DNA of 64,000 nucleotides from Tubiluchus corallicola. Its lineage: Eukaryota > Priapulida > Priapulimorpha > Priapulimorphida > Tubiluchidae. Position 1 is the first letter of the stretch. Every line of letters begins with the position of its first letter. This document shows positions 1 to 12,638 of the stretch, piece by piece. The notes below the pieces were generated by a model. That model saw only the letters and a list, made by a program, of their open reading frames with translations. It made no database searches and had not been told where the DNA came from. The position numbers were made by a program, and so were the translations under genes. The DNA is taken from contig JAQGDQ010000091.1 of assembly GCA_030141605.1 (NCBI GenBank), positions 124,001-188,000 on the forward strand, in the 5' to 3' direction.

Positions 1-2320
1 AAGCACCTGGATCATTAGTTTCAAAGATTGTCATAGCTTATGGTATAAACAGTGCCCTAAGAACCAGAAGTGCGGCGCTAACTTCCAGAACAGAACAGTT
101 TACTTCCAGTGAACACTGAATGACTGAGATGACAGAGCAATGGACCAGTAAAGAGGAATTATCCATATTTCATGACTGATATATGAATCGGTTACATAAT
201 CTGTCAAATTACCAGGCAATCACCACACAAGATGCAAGAATTAAGAATGCATCTCACGTTGGTTAAATTAGCTCAGAAAAACATGATCTTTTATGCTTAG
301 AATCAGGTGTCATGACAAATACAGCACTTTCGAAAAACCAAAAATCAACGAATCTAAAACTAATCCAGAAGAAAGAATCCTCCGGCAAGAGATCCCTATC
401 TGCACATCAAAATCGAAAACAGAAGTGTTGAGCCAAGCAATTTGACAAACTAATTTGACGGAGCAAAACTGAGAACTGACACCATCAACGATAAGCGAGA
501 AAAGGCCACATTTTGATTTTTGTGCCCCTTTCTGCAAAGATGTATGATGTTTCTGAAATAATTGCGACTCCTTAAATGTTTCAGTTCTCCTTCAGCGCCA
601 AACAAACGATGGAAAATACGGAAAATCAATGAGCGCACACAATACAGGCGTGAGTCCAGATCCTAAATAGATAAAGGACCAGAAATCGGAAAGCACAAAG
701 TCGGGATTTTGTAAATAATATGAAATAATGGGGAACTTGTATTTGATAATCGCTGGCGAACAATCAGTGTGCGCGCACCGAAGACAGGAAGCGAAAAGAG
801 TTTTACAAACAATCGGAGACCTGCAGAGAACCTAGCAACTAGTATATTTTCAATTTTGCAAATGCTAATTGTTTCCAGATCACTCTCACTGTCAGTCCTG
901 GACCGGGAGTCGGCGTGGACGACACCTCCTGTGAGATCAAAATTCGGGCATCCAGGTGCATGGCATAAATATTGCTCTCCCAAGATTCGGGCCATATTTG
1001 AATTCCAGGAAAAAATAAGGCGATGACGATTGAAATCTCAAAAAATATCAATTTTGAAGTTGAAAAAACCATTTTCTGAAAATATAAAGGGCAGTTCTGC
1101 CAGAGTTCGGCATCAATTTTGCCCGAATTTTTTGAAACCCAAAAATTTAGGGAGGTGCAGTCTAACCCGCCCCCCCCCCACCCCGTACGCCAATGCTTAA
1201 GATATGTGCAACTGTGCATGTCATTAAGGAACAGAGACCTTGCTTTCTAAATAAACACGACTTACGTTCTGCTGCTGAATCAAAATAGCTTCCAAAGCAC
1301 CAAAAATGTGAGCATTTAGCTGTGAGCATGAACATTTAGGTGTACAAGTTTAGCACATCCTTCTGTATGCAGCAAGCACAAAGTACATGAGAAATTATTG
1401 TGCACAGTAAAATATGTGCATTTTATTAAGTACTAGAAGTAATACTAATCAATACATTTTTAAGATTACCAACAAGATATGTGCATAGTTATAAAAAGTT
1501 ACATAAAGATATCTTTTAGTACTTTAGATAAATATAAATTACAGTACTTTATGACCCATTTGTACATACCAGTAATTTAAATGTTCTTTCTGCTATTAAA
1601 AGCTCAAAAGAAGAAGTTTTAGCAGTAACATCATGGTCGAATGTGAGTTATGCAGTATGCAAAGTATACGACCTGTGCCTTTCGATATTCAACAATCATC
1701 AATTTTACACTTTTACTACATAAAATGTGCAATGAGTTCACAGCTTTAATGAAATGATACACACACTTGACTACTTCGGGTGACTGAGAAAGATTATATG
1801 TAAGTCAGTGGCCTAAATACTTCCATATGCTAGTTTAAAGTTACACCATTAATTGATATCCGAAGCAATCTACATTCAGTGGGATGTCTAAACAATATGT
1901 TTACATATGATGATATGTAAAACAACATGTTATTCTTATTTGTAAAATCAACACAGACATTTAGCATCTCTTTAAAATATTGTACACTCGATTTGAAATG
2001 TACGAAGGTTTACTTGGCAGGACATACAGATGATTCAAATTTCTTTTGCATTTTTAAGCAAGGCATTTTACATGCATGCACATATTATGTGGTAATTTCA
2101 ATATTTTTAGTATATAACAAAATACAACGAATGTATTGGTTTTTCCTTTAAAGGCACTTGGAAAAGTCCCAGAAGTTAAAAATTATGTGAAAAATTTGGT
2201 GGTGGATATTGTGGACATGCATGTATTGTATTTATTCATTAAATTACCTTCATTTTCACTAAATTCAAAATTAATGAAAAAGTTTGCAAACTATCATTAT
2301 ATTTACATATTGATTTTTAG
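1..2320. other. AT-rich non-coding stretch, no gene recognised
   Basis: No open frame here looks coding on either strand. The only notable composition is a C-rich run at about 1168-1184. A short plus-strand segment from 2155 follows a pyrimidine-rich AG and stays open for about 25 codons, but it matches nothing I recognise. Confidence 0.5.
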
Positions 2321-2344
2321 CTACTAAGTACTATAGTACTAAAA

Positions 2345-2970
2345 TATCCTGTAAAAGCCTCTAGCTGTTGGGGCAGGAACAGTCTCATTCGTTGTGATTC
2401 TACATGCAACTGGACAGCTAAAAACTAAACTCAAAGCTATAATTTATAGTATAAAGACAAATTATCCAAACTCTCGAGAAAATAACGAAAACTAACTTAA
2501 AATCGGTTTATGGATATTTGTTTAAAATTTTGCCGGTTAAAACTTACGCATTTTCCTTCGCCACTCTCCCAAGTATCACTAAACGAATGAGTACTAAATA
2601 ACCCAAATAAAGTAGTTAAATAAATTTAGTGAACTGAGAATTGGAATGCAATTTAATTTTTGGCACAACTAGACAACTATAATCTGCTGTCAGTGATAAG
2701 TGACTTTCCAAATTCTTCTACAGTTAATTCCTAAAAACTATATCTAGTCTTTCTACTAAGAAAAGATTTTTACTAAAAAAAGCAGAAATCACTAAAGTCA
2801 ACGAAAAATACTAAAACACATTTACTGTAACAGAAATCGTTAATCAGAACACAACTACTTACATAACAGTGATCTAATCCAATTCGCCACTGACGCCGCG
2901 CGCTGTTGTGGTCGTCCATGTGAGTGAAATACGGTGCTGCAAACGCATCACTGAGACAAAAGAAGCACAT
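2345..2970 (-). other. Possible 5' exons of an unidentified minus-strand transcript
   Basis: At 2863-2970 the minus strand carries an ATG-led, locally CpG-rich segment (ATG at 2970 or, in better context, at about 2919) that ends at a consensus GTAAGT donor near 2862. A CRE-like TGACGTAA lies just upstream at about 2975-2982. To the left, about 2548-2578 on the minus strand ends at another strong donor (TGC/GTAAGT). A third open segment follows TTTTTAG at about 2420. The frames join cleanly only if a weak acceptor is used, so coding potential is doubtful and these may be untranslated exons. No family was recognised. Confidence 0.25.
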
Positions 2971-3026
2971 TCTTTGTGACGTAACACTGATTTAGTGATT
3001 GAAAATAATAATAATAAATGATTAAT

Positions 3027-3640
3027 GGGGTGAACATTCTCTATCAGAAAGTGAACTAGAATCGAAATTGTGACCTTCGAACTCGGATTAAACCGAATTT
3101 CAACACTTTCGAATCCAATTCATTTTTTGAAAAGATTTTCGAGCAGGAGAACTTTTTCAAGAATCATATAAATTATTACTTTCACTTTGTTCTGCAGTAA
3201 ATATACTAGTAATTTGTTTAAAAATTGTTCATAGAAATCGCAATCAAATTGAGCATTTGATGCTCATCCCTAAAGGCACCAAATAGCATGCTTGCAGAAT
3301 AGCAGTAATAGGCTAGCAGCAGTAGCAATTAGGGGGTGAGCAATTCGATTCGAACGAGTTTTAAGCTCGAATTTGATTCGAATCTAAAATTATAGATTCG
3401 AATAATTCAGCACTTCAGCCACACACGTTCTTTGTCATGAAAATGTTTGAAACAGTATGCAATTAACGCAATTTAGCTGCAGTTTCTGTAAAAAACTTTT
3501 AACAAACTAATGGTGGTTTTACTGCAGAACAAAATCAAGTAATATGCATGATCTTTGTGAGGCCACTTTTTACTAGTGATTCGAAAACTGGTTCGAAAAT
3601 CTTTCAAACTCAATTCGAATTCGATTCAAATTTGCTAGTA
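3027..3640. repeat. Pair of degenerate TTCGA-rich MITE-like elements
   Basis: Two adjacent segments, about 3027-3274 and 3332-3640, have ends of the form GGGRTGARCA and, in the second, repeated TTCGATTCGAA-like words near both termini in inverted orientation. This resembles non-autonomous hAT ends, but the termini are too degenerate to fix a target duplication. Confidence 0.3.
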
Positions 3641-4157
3641 GCAGTTGTAGTGATAGTTGTAGTGGTAGAGGTAGTAGCAGCAGCAGCACCTTGTCAAAAC
3701 AGTCTGTGTTCTAGCCAACAAAAATAAGCATTCTACATCGAAGCTGTACCGCTCTGTCCAGTTCATCTGTGAGCATAGTGGTAAATTCGAAATTTGAATT
3801 TTTATCTTAATACTAGCCTAGTTTTAATGCAACACGTTGAATATCTTACAGTAGCACTGTACTTCAATTTTCTCTTTCAAAAACACGTGCAACACGCTCA
3901 TGGAATATTTTTGCTGTTGAAAATTATGTTAATTTGTGATGTCATTAATAGCTGGGCTCGCCCACCATTAATTAAGTTTTTAATCTATAATTTAATTATC
4001 AGAAATACTTTTGCTATATTAATTGTGTTAAAATGCATACTTTTTATCGGATTTGAAAATGGGGTAGTATAATCATCCTGTCTTCTTTTAAAGCTAAATT
4101 TTGATAAAGGTTAAAGGGATTGAATTATGAGAATGAATTCAAAGACTAGCTGTTGTG

Positions 4158-4323
4158 CCCAGTTTGCTTGAAAGAAGATGATACATAGAACATCTACTTA
4201 TGTTCACAGAATACGGAGAATGGAAAAAATTTTAAACTCAGATATATTACTATCTGGTAAAAAGGAAGAATTAATGACAGTTAGCACCTTTGTGAATGAA
4301 TGTATAGAGTACAGGACAAGCTG
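4158..4323 (+). mobile_element. Degenerate LINE 3' relic
   Basis: With one stop and one frameshift, the plus strand reads CPVCLKEDDT, then about 35 residues beginning MEKILNSDILLSGKKEEL and ending at TGA. A Cys-x2-Cys-x-acid stretch followed by such a tail is typical of the region after reverse transcriptase in LINE ORF2. Decayed and non-functional. Confidence 0.35.
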
Positions 4324-5270
4324 AACCAACGTACAAAATTGGGAAAGAACAACTAAAAGATCCGCGTTTACTGAAAAGGAGACGTTGCACCTTATTGTAG
4401 GTATCCGCTAGGAGAGAGTGGAGAATCGGATTCGCAATAGTCACAAGACTGGAAAATGGAATTTTGTGGTGCGCCTGATTTTGGGAAGAAATTTTTCAAA
4501 AATGACAAATTGCACATGGACTACAGGGCTAGATCACAGCTAGATTGTGAGTGAGGGGTTTACTACTAGAATCTATCCAATGTTATAGTAATAGACATTC
4601 ATTTCATTTGTTCATGTGTTTGCAAATTTGCGGAGTTGTAGTGGTTTGTTATTATGGTGTAGGTATGTCTATGTAATGACTGTAACGTGTAATAACAGCT
4701 GATTTCTGAAGAAACTGCAAATACAGAAGGTAAGCATCTTAATCTGTCGTGCAATACAGGAAAGTTCTAGCTTTTATCACTCAGATTTTACAAAGACTAA
4801 ACTTAGAAGAATCAGAATTAATTTATTTATCGCATAGTGACACAAGAATTATCTAATCGTATATATCCAATCTAAATTATAGGAGAAAGGGTGTCGAATA
4901 AACGCAAGCTATCTAGTCAACGAAGTTACCAATTCAATGACAATGGTTTTTTTAACATAGCGAACTGCCTTTTCAAAACAAGCTATCACTTGCAATGAAT
5001 GGTCTAGTATGAATCATATTTGTGAATAGTGAGATATTGCCAAAATGAGTAATTTTATTTGCAGTAGCCTATAAGATTGAAGGATGACCTTTCTAGCAGA
5101 CAAATTGAATTTTTCAGTCACTGTATGTGAACATTTTAGCATTGGGCGATTTATCACAGAATGGGTTGGACAGAATAATTGATATAAGACTTTCTAAAAA
5201 AGGCTGTGATAATTTGATTGAACACCAGGCTAGAGAAAAGGGTTTACATTTATGGTAGAATAGCGGTAAA
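4324..5270. other. Non-coding stretch, no gene recognised
   Basis: AT-rich sequence with stops in all frames. I see nothing I can name in it. Confidence 0.45.
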
Positions 5271-5885
5271 AATGGCACAGGTAAAAATGACTAAAGAAAA
5301 AAATGGCGTGGTAAAAATAGCACAGGAAAAATGTCACAAATGGAAAAGTAGGTAAAAATGGTGCAGGAAAAATCTACATTTTTAGCTATTGATTTTGGCA
5401 ATGACAAATACATATACGTATTTAGGTATATACATATATATACATACCAAGTCATTTTATACGGCTACACACAAAGTTTCTAGACAGCATTACAAGCGAG
5501 AATTTCATGCATAGAACTGGAACTCTCATACTTGTTTGTCCAGTTGGAGATAACAGAAAAGAAGTACTAAACATTCCCTCTACGTCCTCCATGAAGTGCT
5601 TCATAAATGTTTTTGTACGTGGTGTTCGGTCAAGTTTCGCAAAAAAAGTTTCTTGGTAATCTATTAGATAGTTTTTGCACACATGTGCTGCCATAACATC
5701 TTACTGCCATAACAGACAAAAAACAACCAAACAAACAAAGTGTGTTGAAGCATAGCTACCTTGGCAGAATTAAAAATAACTAAAATAATTATCTCCCATT
5801 GTAACCCTTACTCTAGACACATATTTTATTAAGTATGCTACTTTCCCGAGCCATTTTTACTATGCCATTTTTTCATGTGCCATTT
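5270..5885 (-). repeat. AAAATGGC-word repeats flanking an open frame
   Basis: Left of the frame (5270-5375) the word AAAATGGCACAGGTA and variants recur about every 15-25 bases. To the right (5848-5885) the same word appears inverted as GCCATTTTTACTATGCCATT. Between them, on the minus strand at 5452-5694, an 80-codon frame starts with ATG and contains KLDRTPRTKTFMKHF. Inverted flanks around a frame suggest a decayed mobile element, but I do not recognise the protein. Confidence 0.25.
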
Positions 5886-5984
5886 TTAGATACATTTAGC
5901 AGAATAGGTTGTCAGAATGCTCTACTGTTAATAGGTGTAAAGGGAATAAATCAAAACCTTGTTATGAAACCTGGATGAATGATA

Positions 5985-6175
5985 TGTATGATTCAGAACA
6001 GTTGGTAAAAGCACGAATTGGTGCACTGGACGTCAATGAGAATTTCTAGTATAAATGTGGGATAAATGAGAATCAAAGGAAGTGTAAATGTGCTTCAGAG
6101 TTAGAAAGCTTAGAGCACTTTCTTTTGCAGTGCTCTCTCTATGAAAATGAAAGAGTGGTCTATTGGTATACACTG
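5985..6175 (+). mobile_element. LINE ORF2 C-terminal relic
   Basis: The plus strand reads EQLVKARIGALDVNENF, then after a stop YKCGINENQRKCKC, then ELESLEHFLLQCSLYENER. This pattern (K-x-R-x-G, a C-rich CxC cluster, E-x-x-E-H-F-L-L-x-C) is the zinc-knuckle-like region that follows reverse transcriptase in many LINEs. It is isolated from any RT domain and carries a stop, so it is a dead fragment. Confidence 0.6.
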
Positions 6176-6179
6176 TAGG

Positions 6180-7524
6180 TAGAAAATTACTAAGCAATAT
6201 AATTAGAAAGCTTCGCAAAGTTTGTATGCATTAAAGGTTTTTTCTTTTCAGCCAATTAGCGTTTTTTTGCTAATTGCTTACCTTGATACTAAAAGATTTG
6301 ACACAGTACTTAATTAGTCAACGGAGTTTGCGCTCTTGACAATTCATTTTATGTCCCAGTAATTTGGCACCCAAATACTTGTGTGCCTTTTAGCATTTAT
6401 AACTGCATCAGTTAACTTCTTACTTCATAGGATGGTATAACATAATATTAGGGACCCAGAAAAAAGTACTCTATAATCGAATTAGTCTATAAAGAATTAA
6501 GCATACGTGGCTAATCATGTGAATATTACTAAATCAGCAAGCATTTATTAGTAATATGTGTTTAGATCTATACTGTACAGTGTAGGGTTCATAGAAGGTG
6601 GGTTCATTGATAGAGGGTTCATAGGGTTCATTGATGGGTTCATAGAAGATGTAAAGATTTTTAGAAAATGTTGTCAAGTATCAGCTACTTTGCCGTATTA
6701 TTCAAATTCAATGAAATGTATTTTATGTGACTTCAGTAAAGTTTTGTTTAATGAACGTTTCATATTAAATTGAATGTACATGTAATCTGTTTGTACCTGT
6801 TCAGTTGCAAATTTACATGACACGTTCAGTACAGTAAGGTTCAAAAAGTCATTCAATTTTGTTTGTACAAAATGTTTGTCCCTTGTATAAAAAAGTTTTT
6901 GCAGCAGAATAAGTGCAATAGGTAAGGGTTGATCACTTGATGAAATACCTCAGTAGTATGCTGCCAATGTACTTATGTAAAACAGGTGGGTGCTAAATCT
7001 CTGAGCGACCCATTGTTTTTATACAGCTAGTAGTCAAAATTATCTTTCTACACGTCATGTTAACAACTCCACATGCTACATGCCCAACAACCTTTTTGCA
7101 GCACTAAGAACTAAGGGTTAAATTTAAGTGAATGCGCAAAAATAATTTAGAAATGGCTGACAAAGGCAAGGGAGTCAATAAAAACTTATAAATGCATAGC
7201 AGTGCAGGCAATGGGGACCGACAAAAAGTGTGCAATATGCAATAACTGAGTATGTTGTATTCAAAGTTATTATACTAGTTAAATAAATGACGAAGGTTTG
7301 TTCTTTTTTGTGAGTTAACATTATCGGTGTGTGTTCAGTGAACCATGTTCGCTATAATAGTGTTATACTGTATATAAAATGCTTGATAAGCTTTTGCAAT
7401 TGCCTTTGTATTGCCTGCATTATTACGATTAACATTTCAATGTACTTATTTTGAGATTCATTTTGAATGCTGTAGTAGTGTAATTGTATCTAATTTTTAT
7501 ATTTCTAGTTGCAGTGATACTAAA
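6180..7524. other. Non-coding stretch upstream of PPOX
   Basis: No coding frame. A short tandem run of the word GGTTCATAGA and variants lies at 6585-6645. The PPOX promoter and 5' UTR must lie here or in the unresolved upstream part. No clear TATA box or initiator can be assigned. Confidence 0.4.
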
Positions 7525-10500
7525 ATGGCAACTGTTGTCATACTTGGAGGTGGAATATCAGGGCTTTCAGCTGCTTATTATGCAACAAAATTGCAAAATC
7601 AGGTTTTCAAAAAGGTACTAGTTAGTGGTTAATGCCAACTGATGAATAACAAGATCTAATCATCTAGAAGCAGTTATTATAATAAAATAAACTCCATTTT
7701 GCTGTGAGCTTAGGTCTACCTGTAATACAGGTCTTGTCCTTTGCAGAATGGCCATGCTTTCTATTCAATCTTTATATTGATTTTAGCAGCCTAATTTGCG
7801 TACTTCGTTGAATATAAGAAGGGTAATTAGTTGGCATATTTTATAATTAATATGTGTATTATTTAGTATATAATCATACAAGTATTGACCAAGGTTCTGG
7901 TCCATCTATAACAGTTGATATTAATTATTTTCTGTTGTTTAGTGCTGGATCGCGCCTGTAGCATGCAGAGCTGCATAAAAAAGTATAGATATGGAACATA
8001 GATATATGATTGAACAAATACACAATTGTTAAATTTTTGAAACCAATATTGAACAAAAGGAGAGAATATGAAGTTGGGAATGAACTTAAATTTGACACAG
8101 AGACCTTGGTTTGTACATTTGCCATGCTCACTGGACGACACAGCTCTTAGTGTCCATTGCAGACTGAACTCAGCCGTATTATCTCAATTCCAACCAGCCT
8201 AGCATAGGACTGAATAACGCTTGTCATTGTAATAATTTTCCTGTTATAAAGCACATCTGAATTTAATGAATTATAAAACTGAAACATAGACGTAGTGCAA
8301 ACTATTGATATTTACTAGGCCCTAACCAAGCCAATGTTATATTCAAATAAAGAGAGCAACTGCTTAATATATATATATATTAATATTATATAATATATAT
8401 TACATGCCTTATATTACATGTAAGTCTACAATGTAAGTATTATTTACATTCGACAAACTGTCATCTTGAGGTAAGTGATTTCAGTGAACTCTTAGGCCTA
8501 AGCTTCAAATTTATTTCTAGACTTAACATGTTAAAACTGATAAATGAAACATAAGTAAGAATTTCTTAACATGTGATTTGTAATGCTATTTAGGATTTAA
8601 AATTTTGTTTTTGTCTTGGGCTTTTCATTTGTGGAGTTCTTTGCTGGTAGGTTGGTCTTCCTATTAACTGCAATCTGATCCCACCTGCTTTGAGTAGAAT
8701 AGCAGAGACCTGCTATCAATGGCAAATTAATTACATTACATTTTGCTGGTTCTCTGTTATGTAGATTATTCTTCTCGAGGCAACTTCCCATTTAGGAGGT
8801 TGGATAAAAAGCATTCGGCATGATGATGGCGCTGTTTATGAGCTTGGACCTCGTAGTATGCGCCCTGGTGGTGATTCAGGATTTAACTCGTTAGAGCTGG
8901 TAAGTTTTTAATAGTGATGAATGTTTACATTAATTGCCTCTAAACAACTTTTAACATTGTACTGTCATGAAATTAAGCTTCATCTTGAAACATAAATAAG
9001 TTGTGTGCACTGAAACTAATAACCAATTACTATTTTTAATTCATGGGAGTGGTGAAGGGGCTAGTTTGAAAACAGAAGAAAAGAAATTATGACTGCAGTC
9101 GTGAACAGATGAACCAAATAAATTAGTGGTAAAAAATAATGGGGTCTTGTACAAGATTAGTAATTTTCCATGTTCTGATTGTCTTTATTTGACTATTTGA
9201 AGTATTTTCATGTTTTTTTTTTGGTATTGAGTTTTGTTTAAAAATGAAACCTAATTTTTATTATGGTTTATTCATGGTGCAATGCATGTAAGATTTGTTT
9301 TTTAAGAATTGAAATTGAATATTTTATTTGCACCTATCATAGAGCTCAAGAATTTTTATCATGCTTAAATTGATAGCTTTAATATTGATTTTATCAAATT
9401 TGGCTGCATTGCTGTGGACACCTTAGAAACTAAAAAAAGTGCCAGTTATTTTATCCTTTTGTCAATGTTAACGTCACTTTCACACTGCTAGTTGCTACTG
9501 CTGGTGTTACTGTTATCAGGTGTCTACATCAGCTATAGTAAAACAAATGAGTTTATCATGCATGGTAATTTATGATCATTTGCACTTATCCTAGGTTGAG
9601 GCTATAGGCCTAGCTGACCAGGTAATTAAAGTGACCAGAGAACATTCAGTAGCTAAAAATCGATACATCTTTTTGGGCGGTGAATTAGTGACATTGCCAA
9701 ATGCGAGAACTTTATTTCGTAGGCAGCCGCCTTTGAAACAGTCATTGCTTGGTCTAGCATTTAAAGAATGGAGAACAAAAAGCATACCACTGCTGGATGA
9801 GTCCATTTATGATTTTGTTAATCGCCGATTTGGACCAGAGGTTTGTGCTACCATCATTCTTTGACGATTACAAATTTGTCTATTTTGAGGGGCAGAGTCA
9901 CTACAATCTCTACTTCAGAAATGTAGAAAAGGGGATGAAACGAACTGAAAAGCACTAATCAAATATTTTTTAGTTATTGTTACGTTTTAAGTGACTTAGC
10001 CTCCCGACATTTGCAATGTATATTTTGAGTTAAGCTAGGCAGGGTTAATTTTCAAACTTTGTATTAAACTTAGATAGTTTTTGTAATAGGCATTTAGTAA
10101 TTAATATAGTTAATTGATTCTTACTTTTAAAACTGTTGCAGACTTAATCACTTACTTCCTATTAAGTGTTTGAAATCAAATAAAGGTTTTATAAATAATA
10201 AAGACTTGCCAGTGTATCTTTGTGTACATAATAAATGTTTTAGGCTGCTATGTATTTAGCCGATCCACTTTGTCAAGGAGTATGGGGTGGAAAGGCATCT
10301 GAGCTGAGTATGAGATCTTGTTTCACTGATGCTTTCAATGCTGAACAAGACCACGGCTCCTTAATTAGGGGAATGCTTAAGGCTGAAAGTAAGCTTATTT
10401 AACTATTTTGCCACTTTATTATTTTGATTTCTTTGAGTGTACTGCATAGTAGCACTATACTTTTGAAATGATTAAATTTGTGCTCCTTTTTTAAACACAT

Positions 10501-12582
10501 TTTGAATTTAAAAGCTCAGTTATTAATGACTGTCAACACTTTGCTTAATTTTTTTATTCTACATTCTATCGCTTTTGTTGTTATTAATATGGAGCTTTTT
10601 TGGCAAGTGACCATAATGTAAACTTGCTTTTTAAATTACAGAGAAAAAAGTGCAGATAAGGAGTAAGCTTGGTCACATTTCACATGCACAAAAGTGGGCA
10701 ATATGGTCATTGAAAAGTGGTATGCAAACACTTCCTGATAGATTAGCTGAAGTAGTGGGATCATCTCCGGGTGTCTCAGTACTGCAAAATGAACCCTGCA
10801 AGATGATAGATTTTGAGAATGGCATTGCCAAGGTAATGTAATTTGCTAATTATTGTAGCAATAATGTTGCATCTATAGTATTAATGCCATTTTTGCACAG
10901 TTCTTCAGAATACAGACATTCAAAACTGTCACCTGTATCTGTACCTGATAGATTTGCATCAGTGTGATAATCAACGATCATAACAAGTTTATCAGTCACC
11001 AGGCTTGACGTTAACTACCTTATTTGTTATTTACAACAGTTGCTTTTTGGAGTGTGAATGTGCCGGGGATAAGGTGGCTTCAACACTTCATCATTAAGGT
11101 TTTTAAATGATCTTTAACAAATTTATTTATAAGCACTGATTTCTAGTAGTAAGTTTATTATTTTGTTGTTTTCTATATAGTAACACTAAATTACATGTAA
11201 AATGGCACAATAAACTTTTGCAGAGCAGTTGATTTATGAATTGTGGATAGCAATTTTTGCCAGTCGCATTGTAAACCTCTTTTCTTTATCTGAACTCCGA
11301 ATAATAATTAGAGGTAATCCGAGAAATTTGAGTTAATCACGCTCGACTAGTTTTTCTTGAAGTGGTTAGTTTTCCAGTGATACTCTAGGAATTTGGTACA
11401 AGAGCACTGAAAGGTCTTGCAAGTCACAGCTGTAAAAATGACGCCATAGCTTTCTTTTTGTTTGCTGTACATACTGTGAGTGAAATCAATTACAGTTAAA
11501 AATTTTGTTTCTCTACTGTAATTCAGACCCTGATCTTCTGCACTCTATGCTTGCTGTTACGTCCTGGTGAAACACTGATTTTCGAGTTCTGAAATTACTG
11601 TATAAACTGCTGCGCAAGAAAGAGAAAATTTTGGAAAAAATTGGTATCATAATTTCGATTTGCATGTTTTTAGCTATCATACTTTTTTTAATAACTGAAG
11701 TAACAAAAGTTGTTTTTGTGACAGTAGTATTTCAAATATTTGCTTTTTCTGCAGGTAAAGACCTCTGAAAAAGTCATAGAGGCAGACCATGTGTTTGCTG
11801 CTTTGCCGGCAAAAGGTACATTTTTGCTAGGTATATGAGAACAGACAGTAAATATTAGTGCTTGCCAAACAACCATTTGTTTGTTCTTTGACAATTTCAA
11901 TGTAATTTTGATAAATAACCGGCAATACCAATGAATTTTGTAACGTTTTTGTTAACTACAGAGCACTTAAGTCATAAAATCACTTGTTTTTTCTTTCTTC
12001 TCCTCCAAGCAATAGAAATTCCAGTTTGTTCACTGTAACTGCCAGTGTCAGTAACTAAACCGGCAATGTATCCCCTAATTATAGATACAAAAAGCAGTAA
12101 AAAGACTAATACTTTGTACAGCTTGCACAAAAAGCAAATGTGTTACCTCTACACTAAAGAATTGTGCATGTGAAATAATACTCCACTTTTTGCTATTGGT
12201 TTACTTGTTTCTTACTTGCCGCAATGATTACTGTTGCTGTGGAGGATGAGCGTCTTACTGTAGCTTGATCTGTTTTATCCTCATATTAAACATTAAGCGG
12301 TTATGTTGGTGTTCTAATGAAAGAAATTAGTAAATGCAATTAATAATATAGACTGTAGTTTGGTCTGAGCTTCATTAAATTTTGTTTTGATGCTATTTGT
12401 CTGCTATGAAAAAGCTCGAGCTTACAATTTAACTCAGTGTTTCTTCTGCTGTGCTTCTGTTTTTCTGTGTCTCTCTGTCTGCCTCGCTCTCTCCCTCTCC
12501 CTTTCAGCCCTCTCTGTTTTTTTGCTTTCTTGCTCCTCGTCTCTCTCTTTCTCTCTCTCTCTCTCTGTCTCTTTCTTTCTCT

Positions 12583-12638
<56 letters not shown>

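Noticed and set aside
2136-2327. Possible exon reading ALGKVPEVKNYVKNLVVDIV
   Set aside because: Good acceptor, but no donor, no recognised family and no neighbouring exon on that strand.
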